This document shows positions 25,713 through 33,620 of a stretch of 33,620 nt of DNA, piece by piece. The translations under genes were made by a program, and so were the position numbers. Below the pieces are notes generated by a model. That model searched no databases and was not told the origin of the DNA. It saw nothing but the letters and a program-made list of their open reading frames with translations. Each line of letters begins with the position of its first letter. The first letter of the stretch is position 1. Source of the DNA: Candidatus Ventrimonas merdavium (GTDB taxonomy: Bacteria; Bacillota; Clostridia; Lachnospirales; Lachnospiraceae); assembly GCA_018715565.1 (NCBI GenBank), contig DVLJ01000223.1:1-33620 (forward strand). Reading direction: 5' to 3'.

Positions 25713-26954
25713 CTACAGTTCCGCCCGGATCCACTTCAGGATCCCCGCTTCCTGAGCCTCTCTGCAGGCCGCGTCAAACGTCTCCGCCTTTTCTGCGAAC
25801 TGAGCCTGGCTCATCTGCTCTGTCAGCACCGCGAACTCCGGCTGGCCTTCCAGGGCCACTGCCTCCACCACACCGAACACGTCCTGCACCTGGGGAAGCT
25901 TCTTTGCCATCTCCCCGGCGATCCGGACAAAATACCGGTGGCAGGAAGTCCCGGGATCCGCGATCTGAAGCCGCTCGCCGTTCCATCCCAGCTTCACGTT
26001 CTGATCCAGGTTCTGGGCCGCTTCCACGATATCCGCCACCACGGCGCTGGCGGTAGGCAGCTTGCCCGCTCCGCTTCCGTAGTACATGGTCTCGCCCAGC
26101 ATATTGCCCCTCACCAGGATGCCGTTGAACACGTCGCTGACGCTGTACAGCGGGTGGGCCTTCCCCACCATCACCGGAGCCACCCAGGCGTGCACCTGGT
26201 CTCCGTTCATCCGGCTGGAGCCGAACAGCTTCACCGACGCCCCCAGCTTCTCCGCATACCGGAAATCCACCGCCTGGATCTTGGTGATCCCCTCCGTAGC
26301 GATATCCTCGTAGTTCACTTCCTTCCCAGTGGCCATGGCCGTCAGGATCGCGATCTTCCGGCAGGTGTCATAGCCTTCCACATCCGCCTCCGGGTTCCGC
26401 TCCGCGTAGCCCAGCTCCTGGGCCTCCTTTAACGCCGACTCAAAGGAAGCGCCCTCCCGGTCCATCTTGGTCAGGATATAGTTGGTGGTCCCGTTCAGGA
26501 TGCCGGTGATCTCCTGGATCTCCTCGCCCATCAGGCACCGGTACATGGGGCGGATGATCGGGATCCCGCCGCCCACGCTGGCCTCGAACAGGAAATTCAC
26601 CTGCTTCTCCCGGGCGATCTTAAGCAGCTCTGTGCCATAGGCCGCCACCAGCGCCTTATTGGAGGTAGCCACATGCTTGCCAGCCAGCAGGCACTCCTTC
26701 ACAAAGGGATAGGACGGGTTCAGCCCGCCCATGGTCTCCACCACCACCTGGACCTCCGGATCCTGGGCGATGATCTGGAAATCATGCACCACCTTATCTT
26801 CCACCGGACTGCCGGGGAAATCCCGCAGATCCAGCACATATTTTAACTCTACTTCCTGCCCCGCCGCCTTGGCAAGCTGGGCCCGGTTCTTCTCCAAAAT
26901 CTCAGCCACACCGGAACCGATGGTCCCGTAGCCCATGATCGCAACCTTTACCAT
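25713..26954 (-). CDS. hom: Homoserine dehydrogenase
   Basis: Reduces aspartate semialdehyde to homoserine with NAD(P)H, at the branch towards threonine and methionine. The 413-residue protein has the Rossmann loop MGYGTIGSGVAEIL, VVVETMGG, TSNKALVAAYG, and the catalytic region GILNGTTNYILTKM ... AERNPEADVEGYDTCRKIAIL. The start is ATG 26954 with GAGGAG seven bases ahead; the in-frame GTG at 26969 lies above that site. The residues after about 330 correspond to the shortened C-terminal regulatory part. An ACT-domain gene precedes it in the same operon, as in other Firmicutes. Confidence 0.95.
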   Translation of the reverse strand: MVKVAIMGYGTIGSGVAEILEKNRAQLAKAAGQEVELKYVLDLRDFPGSPVEDKVVHDFQIIAQDPEVQVVVETMGGLNPSYPFVKECLLAGKHVATSNKALVAAYGTELLKIAREKQVNFLFEASVGGGIPIIRPMYRCLMGEEIQEITGILNGTTNYILTKMDREGASFESALKEAQELGYAERNPEADVEGYDTCRKIAILTAMATGKEVNYEDIATEGITKIQAVDFRYAEKLGASVKLFGSSRMNGDQVHAWVAPVMVGKAHPLYSVSDVFNGILVRGNMLGETMYYGSGAGKLPTASAVVADIVEAAQNLDQNVKLGWNGERLQIADPGTSCHRYFVRIAGEMAKKLPQVQDVFGVVEAVALEGQPEFAVLTEQMSQAQFAEKAETFDAACREAQEAGILKWIRAEL

Positions 26955-27027
26955 AATCCCACTCCTCACTTTTCTCCTGCCGCCGGATCCCTCCGGACAG
27001 GCTCGTTTCCTCTCCCGCTCTGCCGGA

Positions 27028-27474
27028 TCACTCCCGGGCCAGGATCTTCACATAATGGATGCCGTTCTGCTCCTCGATCTCCTCTACCATCTGAGAGATA
27101 TTGCCCGTGTTCGCCTTCACCTCTACGGAAAGGGTCAGGGTAGCCACGCCGTTGACCGGGATACTCTGATGGATAGTCAGGATATTCGCCTTGTACACAG
27201 CCACGATATGGAGCAGATGGGACAAAAGCCCCTGTTCGTCGTCCATCTGGACTACAAAGGTCACCGTCTTGCCCTTGGTATTATCATAAAACGGAAAAAT
27301 ATCATCCTTGTATTTATAAAAGGAGCTGCGGCTGATGCCGACCCGGTCCGTGGCCTCCTGTACGGTCAGCACCCGTTCGGACTCCAGCAGCTTCTTGGCC
27401 TCTACGACTTTCAGGAGCACCTCCGGCACCGCTTTCTGCTTTACCACGAAATATTTTGTCTTTTCTTCCGCCAT
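27028..27474 (-). CDS. ACT domain-containing protein with N-terminal HTH (UPF0735/PheB family)
   Basis: A 148-residue protein that matches the family's length. An N-terminal helix-turn-helix (TVQEATDRVGISRSSFYKYKDDIFPF) is followed by an ACT domain (TFVVQMDDEQGLLSHLLHIVAVYKANILTIHQSIPV), which usually binds an amino acid. The start is ATG 27474, because GGAGG lies eight bases ahead and within the frame that runs up to 27513. It precedes hom, so it may sense threonine or another amino acid to control that gene. The B. subtilis name PheB does not prove a role in phenylalanine synthesis. Confidence 0.9.
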   Translation of the reverse strand: MAEEKTKYFVVKQKAVPEVLLKVVEAKKLLESERVLTVQEATDRVGISRSSFYKYKDDIFPFYDNTKGKTVTFVVQMDDEQGLLSHLLHIVAVYKANILTIHQSIPVNGVATLTLSVEVKANTGNISQMVEEIEEQNGIHYVKILARE

Positions 27475-27539
27475 ACCTGGAACCTCCCGCATCTGTTCGC
27501 GTCCGATGTACATTTGTTCTCACTTGACAGATATTAACA

Positions 27540-27585
27540 CAAAAAAGAACAGGATGCAAGTCTTTTTTCCCCATTGCATCCTGTT
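27540..27585 (-). terminator. Intrinsic terminator after prfB
   Basis: AACAGGATGCAA (27548-27559) pairs perfectly with TTGCATCCTGTT (27574-27585) around a 14-base loop. On the minus strand it is followed at once by CTTTTTTG. It closes the secA-prfB unit, 34 bases past the prfB stop, and isolates it from the ACT-hom operon. Confidence 0.9.
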
Positions 27586-27618
27586 TTCCTGTTTTTCACA
27601 ATCCGATTAATCCTCGGA

Positions 27619-28756
27619 TCAATCCTCGGAAGACGCCTTCCGGTCCGGACAGCCTAAGCTCAGCCACCGCAGATACGCGCTGATGAACGGGTCTAACCCG
27701 CCGTCCAGCACCGCAGCCACGTTGCCCGTCTCCTCTCCGGTCCGCAGATCCTTGACCATGGTATACGGCTGCATCACGTAGGAGCGGATCTGGTTGCCCC
27801 AGCCGATCTCCTTGACGTCGCCCCGGATATCCGACAGCTTTTCCGCGTTCTCCTGCTGCTTGAGCATATACAGCTTGGCCTTCAGCATCTGCATGGCCTT
27901 ATCCTTGTTCTGGAACTGGGAACGCTCGTTCTGGCACTGCACCACGATCCCGGTAGGGATGTGGGTGATGCGGATCGCCGACGAGGTCTTGTTGATGTGC
28001 TGGCCGCCGGCGCCGCTGGACCGGTAGGTATCGATCCGCAGATCGTCCGGATTGATCTCCACATCCAGATCCTCCTCGATATCCGGCATCACGTCGCAGG
28101 ACACAAAGGAGGTCTGCCGCTTGCCCGCCGCGTTGAACGGGGAGATCCGCACCAGCCGGTGGATGCCCCGCTCGGATTTCAGATAACCGAAGGCATTCTC
28201 CCCGTTGATCTGGATGGTGACGGACTTGATGCCCGCTTCCTCTCCGTCCAGATAGTCCAGGACCTCGGTCTTAAAGTCCATCTTATCTGCCCAGCGGCAG
28301 TACATCCGGTACAGCATGCTGCACCAGTCGCAGGACTCAGTGCCGCCTGCCCCTGCGTTCAGCCGGAGGATGGCGTTGCACTTGTCGTACTCGCCGGAGA
28401 GCAGGGTCTCCATCCGCAGCTTTTCCAAGCTGGCCTCAAACTGTTCCAGCATCTCCTGGATCTCGGGGATCAGGGACTCGTCGTTCTCCTCGTAGCCCAT
28501 CTCGATCATCACCTGGATGTCTTCATATTCCCGCTCCAGGCCCCGGTACAGATCCACCGTATCCTTTAAATGCTTGGCTTCCTGGACCAGCTTGGCGGAC
28601 CGCTCCGCATTGTCCCAGAAGCCCGGTTCTTCCATAGATTTGTCTAATTCCGCGATCCGTCTGACCTTCCCGTCCAGGTCAAAGTGAATCCCTCACTTCC
28701 ACTAATGGTTTTTCAAAGGTCGATAATGTGTACTTGAACTGATCTAATTCTACCAC
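27619..28756 (-). CDS. prfB: Peptide chain release factor 2, expressed by programmed +1 frameshift
   Basis: Releases finished proteins at UGA and UAA. The body, read from 28680 downwards, has the anticodon-like SPF motif in VRISPFNAAGKRQTSF and the catalytic GGQ in RSSGAGGQHINKT. The first 25 codons lie in a different frame: GTG 28756 (AAGGTG ahead) to CTT 28682-28684, followed by the stop TGA at 28679-28681. A slip of one base on CTT-TGA-C continues as DLDGKVRRIAELD and then MEEPGFW. The product is about 378 residues. AGGGAT three bases before CTT acts as the internal stimulating sequence. A prediction starting at the ATG at 28635 would be wrong. It is downstream of secA, as is usual. Confidence 0.95.
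28679..28690 (-). promoter_or_regulatory. RF2 programmed +1 frameshift site (CTT TGA C) with internal Shine-Dalgarno
   Basis: On the minus strand the sequence reads AGG GAT TCA CTT TGA C, with slip codon CTT at 28682-28684 and in-frame stop TGA at 28679-28681. Low RF2 slows termination at this UGA and favours the shift, which is the known autoregulation of prfB. The AGGGA element is weaker than the AGGGGG of E. coli but sits at the same three-base distance. Confidence 0.93.
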
Positions 28757-28800
28757 TGTGTCACCTTCTTTCTAAAAATTTTTACCATGATCCGATTCTA

Positions 28801-31371
28801 TTACGCCGGCTTGCGTCCGCAGCACTGCTTATACTTCTTGCCGCTGCCGCAGGGACACGGATCGTTGGGGTAGATCTTCTGCACTTCCCGGCGCTTGGGT
28901 GCCTGGACTGCGGAATCGTCCCGGTTGGTGCCCGTTACCTTGGCCGCCGGCTCCCGCTCTACCTTCTGCTCTACCCGGATGTGGAACAGGATCCGCACCG
29001 TATCCTCGGTGATGGCCGCGGTCATCGCCTCGAACATCTCAAAGGCGCTCATCTTGTACTCTACCACCGGATCTCTCTGGCCATACGCCTGCAGGCCGAT
29101 GCCCTGGCGCAGCTGGTCCATATCGTCGATGTGGCTCATCCACTTGTTGTCAATCACCTTTAACAGGATCACCCGCTCGATCTCACGGATCTGCTCTGCC
29201 TCCGGGAACTCTGCCTCCTTCGCCTCGTAGAGCTTGATGGCTTCTTCCTTCAGCGCCTGCTTTAATTCATTCTTCTTGCTGACCGGATGGTTCTCCCGGT
29301 TAATGGGCTGTAAGGGGATGATCGGCAGCAGCAGGCTGTTCAACTCGCCCAGGTCCCACTCGTCCGCGCTCTGGTCGTCGGGAATGGACATATCCACCGC
29401 GTTCTCTACGATATCCGTGATCATCTTCAGGACCACGTCCCGCATGTTGTCGCCGTCCAGCACCTTCCGGCGCTCCGCGTAGATGATCTCTCTCTGCTCG
29501 TTGTTCACCTCGTCGTACTTCAGCAGGTTCTCACGGATGCCGTAGTTGTTGTTCTCGATCTTCATCTGAGCTTTCTCGATGGCATTGGAAAGCATCTTGT
29601 GCTCGATCTGCTCGCCCTCGGGCACGCCCAGGGCCTCGAACATCTTCATCAGACGCTCAGAGCCGAACAGACGCATCAGATCGTCCTCCAGGGAGATATA
29701 GAAACGAGATTCGCCCGGATCTCCCTGACGGCCGGAACGTCCCCGCAGCTGGTTGTCGATCCGGCGGGACTCGTGGCGCTCCGTACCGATGATCTTCAGT
29801 CCGCCCAGAGCCCGGGACTCCTCGTCCAGCTTGATATCCGTACCGCGGCCGGCCATGTTGGTAGCGATGGTCACCGCGCCGTGGATCCCGGCGTCGGCAA
29901 CGATCTCCGCCTCCAGCTCATGATACTTGGCGTTCAGCACCTTGTGGGGGATGCCCCGCTTCTTTAACATCCGGCTCAGCATCTCGGAGGTCTCGATGGT
30001 GATCGTACCTACCAGCACCGGCTGCCCCTTCTCATAGGCCTCCTCCACCTCGTTCACCACAGCGTTGAACTTTTCCTTCTTGGTCTTATATACGGCGTCC
30101 TCGTGGTCGATCCGGGCCACCGGCTTGTTGGTGGGGATCGCGATGGCGTCCATGCCGTAGGTGTTCCGGAACTCCTTCTCCTCGGTCAGAGCCGTACCGG
30201 TCATACCGGCTTTCTTCCGGAACTTGTTGAAGAAGTTCTGGAAGGTAATGGTAGCCAGCGTCTTGCTCTCCCGGCGCACGTTCACATGCTCCTTCGCCTC
30301 GATGGCCTGGTGCAGGCCGTCGGAATACCGGCGTCCCGGCATGATACGGCCGGTGAATTCATCCACGATCAGGATCTCGTCGTCCTTTACCACATAGTCC
30401 TTATCCCGGAACATCAGGTTGTTCGCCCGCAGGGCCAGGATGATGTTGTGCTGGATCTCTAAGTTCTCCGGGTCGGCCAGGTTCTCAATATGGAAGAACT
30501 CCTCCACCTTGCGCACGCCTTCCTCGGTCAGGTTCACCACCTTGTCCTTCTCGTTCACCACGAAATCGCCGGTCTCCTCGATGTCTTCGCCCATGATGGC
30601 GTTTAGCTTGGTGAACTCGCCGGAGGCCTCGCCCCGCACCAGCTGGTGGGCCAGCACGTCGCAGACCTCGTAAAGCTTGGTGGACTTGCCGCTCTGTCCG
30701 GAGATGATCAGCGGGGTCCGGGCCTCATCGATCAGGACCGAATCCACCTCGTCGATGATGGCGTAATCCAGCTCCCGCAGCACCATCTGTTCCTTATAGA
30801 TGGCCATGTTGTCCCGCAGGTAGTCAAAGCCCAGCTCGTTGTTGGTCACGTAGGTGATATCGCAGGCATAGGCTGCCTTGCGCTCCTCGGAGGTCATGGA
30901 GTTCAATACCACGCCCACAGTCAGGCCCAGGAATTCATGGACCTGTCCCATCCACTCCGCGTCACGCTTAGCCAGGTAGTCGTTCACCGTCACGATGTGG
31001 ACGCCGTGGCCGGCCAAGGCGTTTAAATACGCCGGAGCCGTGGACACCAGGGTCTTACCTTCACCGGTCCGCATCTCCGCGATCCGGCCCTGATGCAGGA
31101 CGATACCGCCGATCAGCTGCACCGGATAGTGCTCCATGTTCAGCGTTCTCCTGGCCGCCTCCCGCACAGTGGCAAACGCCTCGGGGAGCAGATCGTCCAG
31201 GGTCTCCCCCGCCGCCAGCCGCTCCTTAAAGATGCGGGTGTTGTCGCGCAGCTGCTCATCCGTCATCTCCATCATCTTTGGCCTCAGGGACTCGATCTTG
31301 TCCACGATGGGATAGATCATCTTTAATTCCCGCTCGCTGTGAGTACCAAATACTTTTTCTATGAAATTCAT
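28801..31371 (-). CDS. secA: Preprotein translocase ATPase SecA
   Basis: The motor that drives secreted proteins through SecYEG. The 856-residue protein starts [17 protein letters not shown]. Walker A is RTGEGKT, the DEAD-type region reads [21 protein letters not shown], and the second helicase domain has [13 protein letters not shown] and [16 protein letters not shown]. The C-terminal zinc tail is [14 protein letters not shown], a site for SecB or phospholipid/ribosome contact. I choose ATG 31371, seven bases from AGGAG; the ATG at 31377 is one base from it. It is transcribed from 31418-31446 and followed by prfB. Confidence 0.97.
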   Translation of the reverse strand: MNFIEKVFGTHSERELKMIYPIVDKIESLRPKMMEMTDEQLRDNTRIFKERLAAGETLDDLLPEAFATVREAARRTLNMEHYPVQLIGGIVLHQGRIAEMRTGEGKTLVSTAPAYLNALAGHGVHIVTVNDYLAKRDAEWMGQVHEFLGLTVGVVLNSMTSEERKAAYACDITYVTNNELGFDYLRDNMAIYKEQMVLRELDYAIIDEVDSVLIDEARTPLIISGQSGKSTKLYEVCDVLAHQLVRGEASGEFTKLNAIMGEDIEETGDFVVNEKDKVVNLTEEGVRKVEEFFHIENLADPENLEIQHNIILALRANNLMFRDKDYVVKDDEILIVDEFTGRIMPGRRYSDGLHQAIEAKEHVNVRRESKTLATITFQNFFNKFRKKAGMTGTALTEEKEFRNTYGMDAIAIPTNKPVARIDHEDAVYKTKKEKFNAVVNEVEEAYEKGQPVLVGTITIETSEMLSRMLKKRGIPHKVLNAKYHELEAEIVADAGIHGAVTIATNMAGRGTDIKLDEESRALGGLKIIGTERHESRRIDNQLRGRSGRQGDPGESRFYISLEDDLMRLFGSERLMKMFEALGVPEGEQIEHKMLSNAIEKAQMKIENNNYGIRENLLKYDEVNNEQREIIYAERRKVLDGDNMRDVVLKMITDIVENAVDMSIPDDQSADEWDLGELNSLLLPIIPLQPINRENHPVSKKNELKQALKEEAIKLYEAKEAEFPEAEQIREIERVILLKVIDNKWMSHIDDMDQLRQGIGLQAYGQRDPVVEYKMSAFEMFEAMTAAITEDTVRILFHIRVEQKVEREPAAKVTGTNRDDSAVQAPKRREVQKIYPNDPCPCGSGKKYKQCCGRKPA

Positions 31372-31417
31372 TCTCATTCTCCTATTTTATATGGTTCCTT
31401 CCGGGTCAATCTTATAC

Positions 31418-31446
31418 ATTGTAGCACCAACCCTTGATTTATTCAA
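31418..31446 (-). promoter_or_regulatory. Promoter for secA-prfB
   Basis: On the minus strand TTGAAT (31441-31446), a 17-bp spacer and TACAAT (31418-31423), about 45 bases before the secA start. Confidence 0.75.
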
Positions 31447-31564
31447 GTTTTCCGCCCCTTATTCATAAAAAATTCATTTTCCATTTACAAGTTGCCAGGG
31501 TCAGGATAAGCCCGCGGCACAGCGCGGTCCGATACGGACAACAATTTTCCCGTCCGCTCCCCAG

Positions 31565-31782
31565 TTTTCCACATTTCCACCTTATTTTCAGCCAGAAACG
31601 TGGATAACATAAAAATAGGATTATGGTTAATTCAGCAAATTATACAAAAACTATGTTCGATTTTTTACTTATCCACACTATCCACATTATCCACACGATT
31701 TTCTGTGGATTTCTTCCACGGGGAAACCCCACGTTTTTTCGGCAAAATCCAGTTATACACCGAGTTATCCACATTATCCACA
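31565..31782 (+). promoter_or_regulatory. Cluster of DnaA boxes
   Basis: Four perfect TTATCCACA boxes lie on the plus strand at 31669-31677, 31687-31695, 31765-31773 and 31774-31782. CTATCCACA (31678-31686) fills the gap between the first two, giving three abutting 9-mers and then a pair. Weaker matches are TTTTCCACA (31565-31573), TTATCCACG on the minus strand (31599-31607), TTATACACC (31753-31761) and AAATCCACA on the minus strand (31704-31712). The region between secA and hpf contains no gene and is AT-richer on both sides. Sites are seen; use as an origin or as a DnaA reservoir is inference. Confidence 0.75.
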
Positions 31783-31999
31783 ATCCTTTCCCAGTCGCCT
31801 GCTCAGGATTCCCTGGAAAATCTTCCCTGAAAAATTTTGTACAGATGTCATAAACTTCCCTGTTTCGACAAAAAATACACGGATCCCTCTTGACTTTTCC
31901 GCTCCTCCCCTAATAGGAATCCAATTCTCAGTTCTTAGAAAAACTATGTATTTTCACAGGTTTTTCCAAATAATTGTCGGAAAATTTTTGGCGATTCCG

Positions 32000-32028
32000 T
32001 TGAGTTTTTTGAACTCGTGTGGTATAAT
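32000..32028 (+). promoter_or_regulatory. Extended -10 promoter for hpf
   Basis: TTGAGT (32000-32005), a 17-bp spacer and TATAAT (32023-32028) preceded by TGG, an extended -10. Transcription should begin about 25 bases before the hpf start. A SigB- or SigH-type promoter was not obvious. Confidence 0.75.
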
Positions 32029-32059
32029 GGACCCATCCCAAGAAAAAGGAGCTGATGAT

Positions 32060-32587
32060 ATGCGTTATACGATTACAGGAAGAAATGTAGATGTGACCCC
32101 AGGGCTCCGCTCTGCGATCGAAGAGAAGATCGGCAAGCTGGACCGCTATTTTAATCCGGATACGGAAGTGATCGTCACCCTCAGCGTTCAAAAAGGAAAA
32201 CAGAAGATCGAGGTGACCATCCCGGTCAAAGGCAACATCATCCGTGCAGAGGAATCCAGCAGCGACATGTATGTATCCATCGACCTGGTGGAAGAGATCA
32301 TCGAGCGCCAGCTGAAGAAATACAAACGGAAACTGATCGACAAAAAGCAGTCCGCCCAGTCCTTCTCCGAGCTGTTCCTGACCGAAGAGGCCGCGGTCGA
32401 CGAGGAGATCCAGATCGTCAAGACCAAGCGCTTCGCCATCAAACCCATGGACCCGGAAGAGGCCTGCGTACAGATGGAGCTGTTAGGCCATAACTTCTAT
32501 GTATTCCTGAATGCGGAGACCGAAGAAGTGAACGTGGTGTATAAGCGCAAGAACGGCACGTATGGATTGATCGAGCCGGAGTTCTAG
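32060..32587 (+). CDS. hpf: Long-form ribosome hibernation promoting factor
   Basis: A 175-residue protein that binds the decoding region of the 30S subunit and joins 70S ribosomes into inactive 100S dimers in slow growth. The N-terminal domain (MRYTITGRNVDVTPGLRSAIEEKIGKLDRYF) has the YfiA/HPF fold. The C-terminal domain (KTKRFAIKPMDPEEACVQMELLGHNFYVFLNAETEEVNVVYKRKNGTYGLIEP) is the dimerisation module that marks the long form. The start is ATG 32060, with AAGGAG ahead and matching family starts. It diverges from secA, whereas hpf is normally co-directional with and upstream of secA. Confidence 0.96.
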   Translation: MRYTITGRNVDVTPGLRSAIEEKIGKLDRYFNPDTEVIVTLSVQKGKQKIEVTIPVKGNIIRAEESSSDMYVSIDLVEEIIERQLKKYKRKLIDKKQSAQSFSELFLTEEAAVDEEIQIVKTKRFAIKPMDPEEACVQMELLGHNFYVFLNAETEEVNVVYKRKNGTYGLIEPEF

Positions 32588-32648
32588 GTGGACAAGGCTC
32601 TCTTAAATAACACAGGATTTCTTGATAAGACAGGAATTCTTGATCATG

Positions 32649-32700
32649 GAAGAAGCTGCAGGCTCCCCCTGAAAAGGGGGAGGACCTGCAGCTTCTTTTT
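32649..32700 (+). terminator. Strong intrinsic terminator after hpf
   Basis: GAAGCTGCAGG pairs with CCTGCAGCTTC, and an inner CTCCCCCT/AGGGGGAG stem closes on loop GAAA. A TTTTT run follows. This is one of the most stable hairpins in the window. Confidence 0.95.
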
Positions 32701-32750
32701 GTTCTTATGTCTGCCGGATGACCGTCTGCTGTCCTGCTCCTGCGAGCACG

Positions 32751-32942
32751 TTACCGTTCCTTCGGTTCCTTCGGTTCTTTCGTTTCTTCCGTTTCCTCCG
32801 TTTCTGATCGGTCTCGCCGATGACAGACTTCCAGGATACAGGCAGTCTGTGCCCGTTCCTCCAGCAGGCCGCTGATCCGCTTTTGGTTGACCGGATCCAG
32901 GTTGGCGTCCCATTCATCCAAGAGCAGACGCTCTGCCTGCAC
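32751..32942 (-). pseudogene. Decayed C-terminal fragment of an ABC transporter ATPase
   Basis: The minus frame reads ERLLLDEWDANLDPVNQKRIS and then a stretch ending ACILEVCHRRD. This fits Walker B, the D-loop and the H-loop histidine of an ABC exporter nucleotide-binding domain. There is no Walker A or signature motif: a stop codon lies six codons upstream of the GTG at 32942 and the neighbouring gene begins at 32968. The tail runs into a 9-bp repeat encoding ETEETEETKEPKEPK. It is most likely a relic, but could be a short expressed protein. Confidence 0.55.
32756..32800 (+). repeat. 9-bp tandem repeat, five copies
   Basis: Units GTTCCTTCG (32756-32764 and 32765-32773), GTTCTTTCG (32774-32782), TTTCTTCCG (32783-32791) and TTTCCTCCG (32792-32800). 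On the minus strand they read as Glu-, Thr-, Lys- and Pro-rich tripeptides at the end of the ABC fragment. Confidence 0.8.
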
Positions 32943-32967
32943 ATGGCATCCATAACACTACTTATCC

Positions 32968-33620
32968 CTACTCCAAGAATATCTCTGGCTTTCTATAAAT
33001 AGCTGCTTTTTCTTCCAGCATCGTTTTTGCTCCGCTGACAAATGCAGAGGGCAGTCTTCTCGCATGAACGGGACACACTTCTACACAGCGCATACAATTT
33101 ATACAACGGTTTTCTATCAGACGGCAGGGGTCCTCCCGTAAAATCGCCTCTGTCGGACACCGCTCTTCGCACAGCCCGCAACGAGTGCAGCTCTCATCTG
33201 CCAGAGGATGAAACCTGGCAGGCTTCTGCTCGCAGTAGGGATTATTTCCCGGTACATGCAAAATTACCTGCGGTTCTGACTTCAGCCATTTTCCTGCGAT
33301 ACGTTTCCCAAACTGCTCAGCGATCTTCCGGTCCGATTCATCCGGCCTCCCCGCCGCAATCGTCCGTACCAAGGAATGCTCTGCAACAAAAGCGGCAGCA
33401 GCTATCACTAAAAACCCCTTCTGCTCCAAAAAATCCTTTAATTCTAAAAGCGCATCATCAAAAGCACGATTTCCGTATACTACCACAGCAGCCGCATACT
33501 TGCTTTTCCCTTGAAGCATTGCCAACCGCTGCAAACAAATCTGTGGAACTCTGCCGCCAAACACGGGGACCACTGTCAGTAAAAGATCCGATCCTGCCTG
33601 CGGAACAGCAAAATGTGGAT
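32968..33620 (-). CDS. EFR1-type flavodoxin-ferredoxin protein, cut by the window edge
   Basis: The reading frame is open through the right edge of the window, so the N-terminus is missing. The upstream residues FAVPQAGSDLLLTVVPVFGGRVP and YAAAVVVYGN belong to a flavodoxin-like domain. The C-terminal half has two 4Fe-4S motifs, CTRCGLCEERCP and CINCMRCVEVCP. This fusion is the EFR1 ferrodoxin layout, which transfers electrons in anaerobic Clostridia. A GTG at 33573 lies inside the domain and is not the true start. It is on the opposite strand to hpf. The partner enzyme is not visible. Confidence 0.85.
   Translation of the reverse strand, partial: PHFAVPQAGSDLLLTVVPVFGGRVPQICLQRLAMLQGKSKYAAAVVVYGNRAFDDALLELKDFLEQKGFLVIAAAAFVAEHSLVRTIAAGRPDESDRKIAEQFGKRIAGKWLKSEPQVILHVPGNNPYCEQKPARFHPLADESCTRCGLCEERCPTEAILREDPCRLIENRCINCMRCVEVCPVHARRLPSAFVSGAKTMLEEKAAIYRKPEIFLE

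Noticed and set aside
27475-27585. Promoter for the ACT-hom operon (TTGCAT-N16-TTAATA)
   Set aside because: It overlaps the prfB terminator and both boxes are poor; too weak to list.
31372-31377. ATG at 31377 as the secA start
   Set aside because: It is one base from the AGGAG element; the ATG at 31371 has correct spacing and matches the family start.
31372-32059. Outright call of the chromosomal origin oriC
   Set aside because: DnaA boxes are clear, but dnaA is not adjacent, no DnaA-trio or unwinding element was firmly seen, and skew cannot be computed here. Reported as a DnaA-box cluster only.

Overview
The window looks like chromosomal DNA of a fairly GC-rich Firmicute, most likely a gut-type Clostridia of the Lachnospiraceae kind. 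This is inferred from gene content: a two-subunit Fe-S serine dehydratase, a non-mevalonate isoprenoid gene, hpf/secA/prfB, an EFR1-type ferredoxin, YitT, and strong AGGAGG-like ribosome sites with TTGACA/TATAAT promoters. No species is recognised. No phage, insertion sequence, integron or CRISPR array was found. Most of the window is conserved core genome, with one accessory-looking peptide-uptake locus.

Layout. (1) 29-450: two tRNA-Ser genes (GGA and TGA) on the minus strand behind a clear promoter. (2) 582-8219, minus: a seven-gene peptide operon of lipoprotein binding protein, two permeases, two ATPases, an M55 D-aminopeptidase and an M42 aminopeptidase. It imports oligopeptides and cuts them inside the cell. 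A divergent regulator (8453-10486, plus) has an AAA+ domain of the NtrC type but lacks the sigma-54 contact motif. (3) 10737-11453, plus: a class I glutamine amidotransferase-like hydrolase with a TTG start, preceded by a 16-bp tandem repeat. (4) 11570-22240, minus: a long housekeeping run: tex, a YcxB-like membrane protein, tsaE-tsaB-rimI, a small CxxC protein, an RNase Z-like hydrolase, tsaD, ispD, sdaAB, sdaAA and yitT. The t6A tRNA-modification genes tsaE, tsaB and tsaD all lie here. (5) 22439-25248, plus: a small membrane protein, a GntR/FCD regulator and an exported 5'-nucleotidase. (6) 25356-27474, minus: a DUF2752 protein, homoserine dehydrogenase and an HTH-ACT protein. (7) 27619-31371, minus: secA then prfB, with prfB needing a programmed +1 frameshift. 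(8) 31372-32059: a 690-bp intergenic region with a dense cluster of DnaA boxes and divergent promoters for secA and hpf. (9) 32060-33620: hpf with a strong terminator, a decayed ABC-ATPase fragment, and an EFR1-type ferredoxin/flavodoxin protein cut by the right edge.

The most interesting observations are the DnaA-box array between secA and hpf, located where the gene order departs from the usual co-directional hpf-secA-prfB, and the sigma-54-activator-like regulator of the peptide operon that has lost the motifs needed for sigma-54 activation. No unmistakably new multi-gene system was found.
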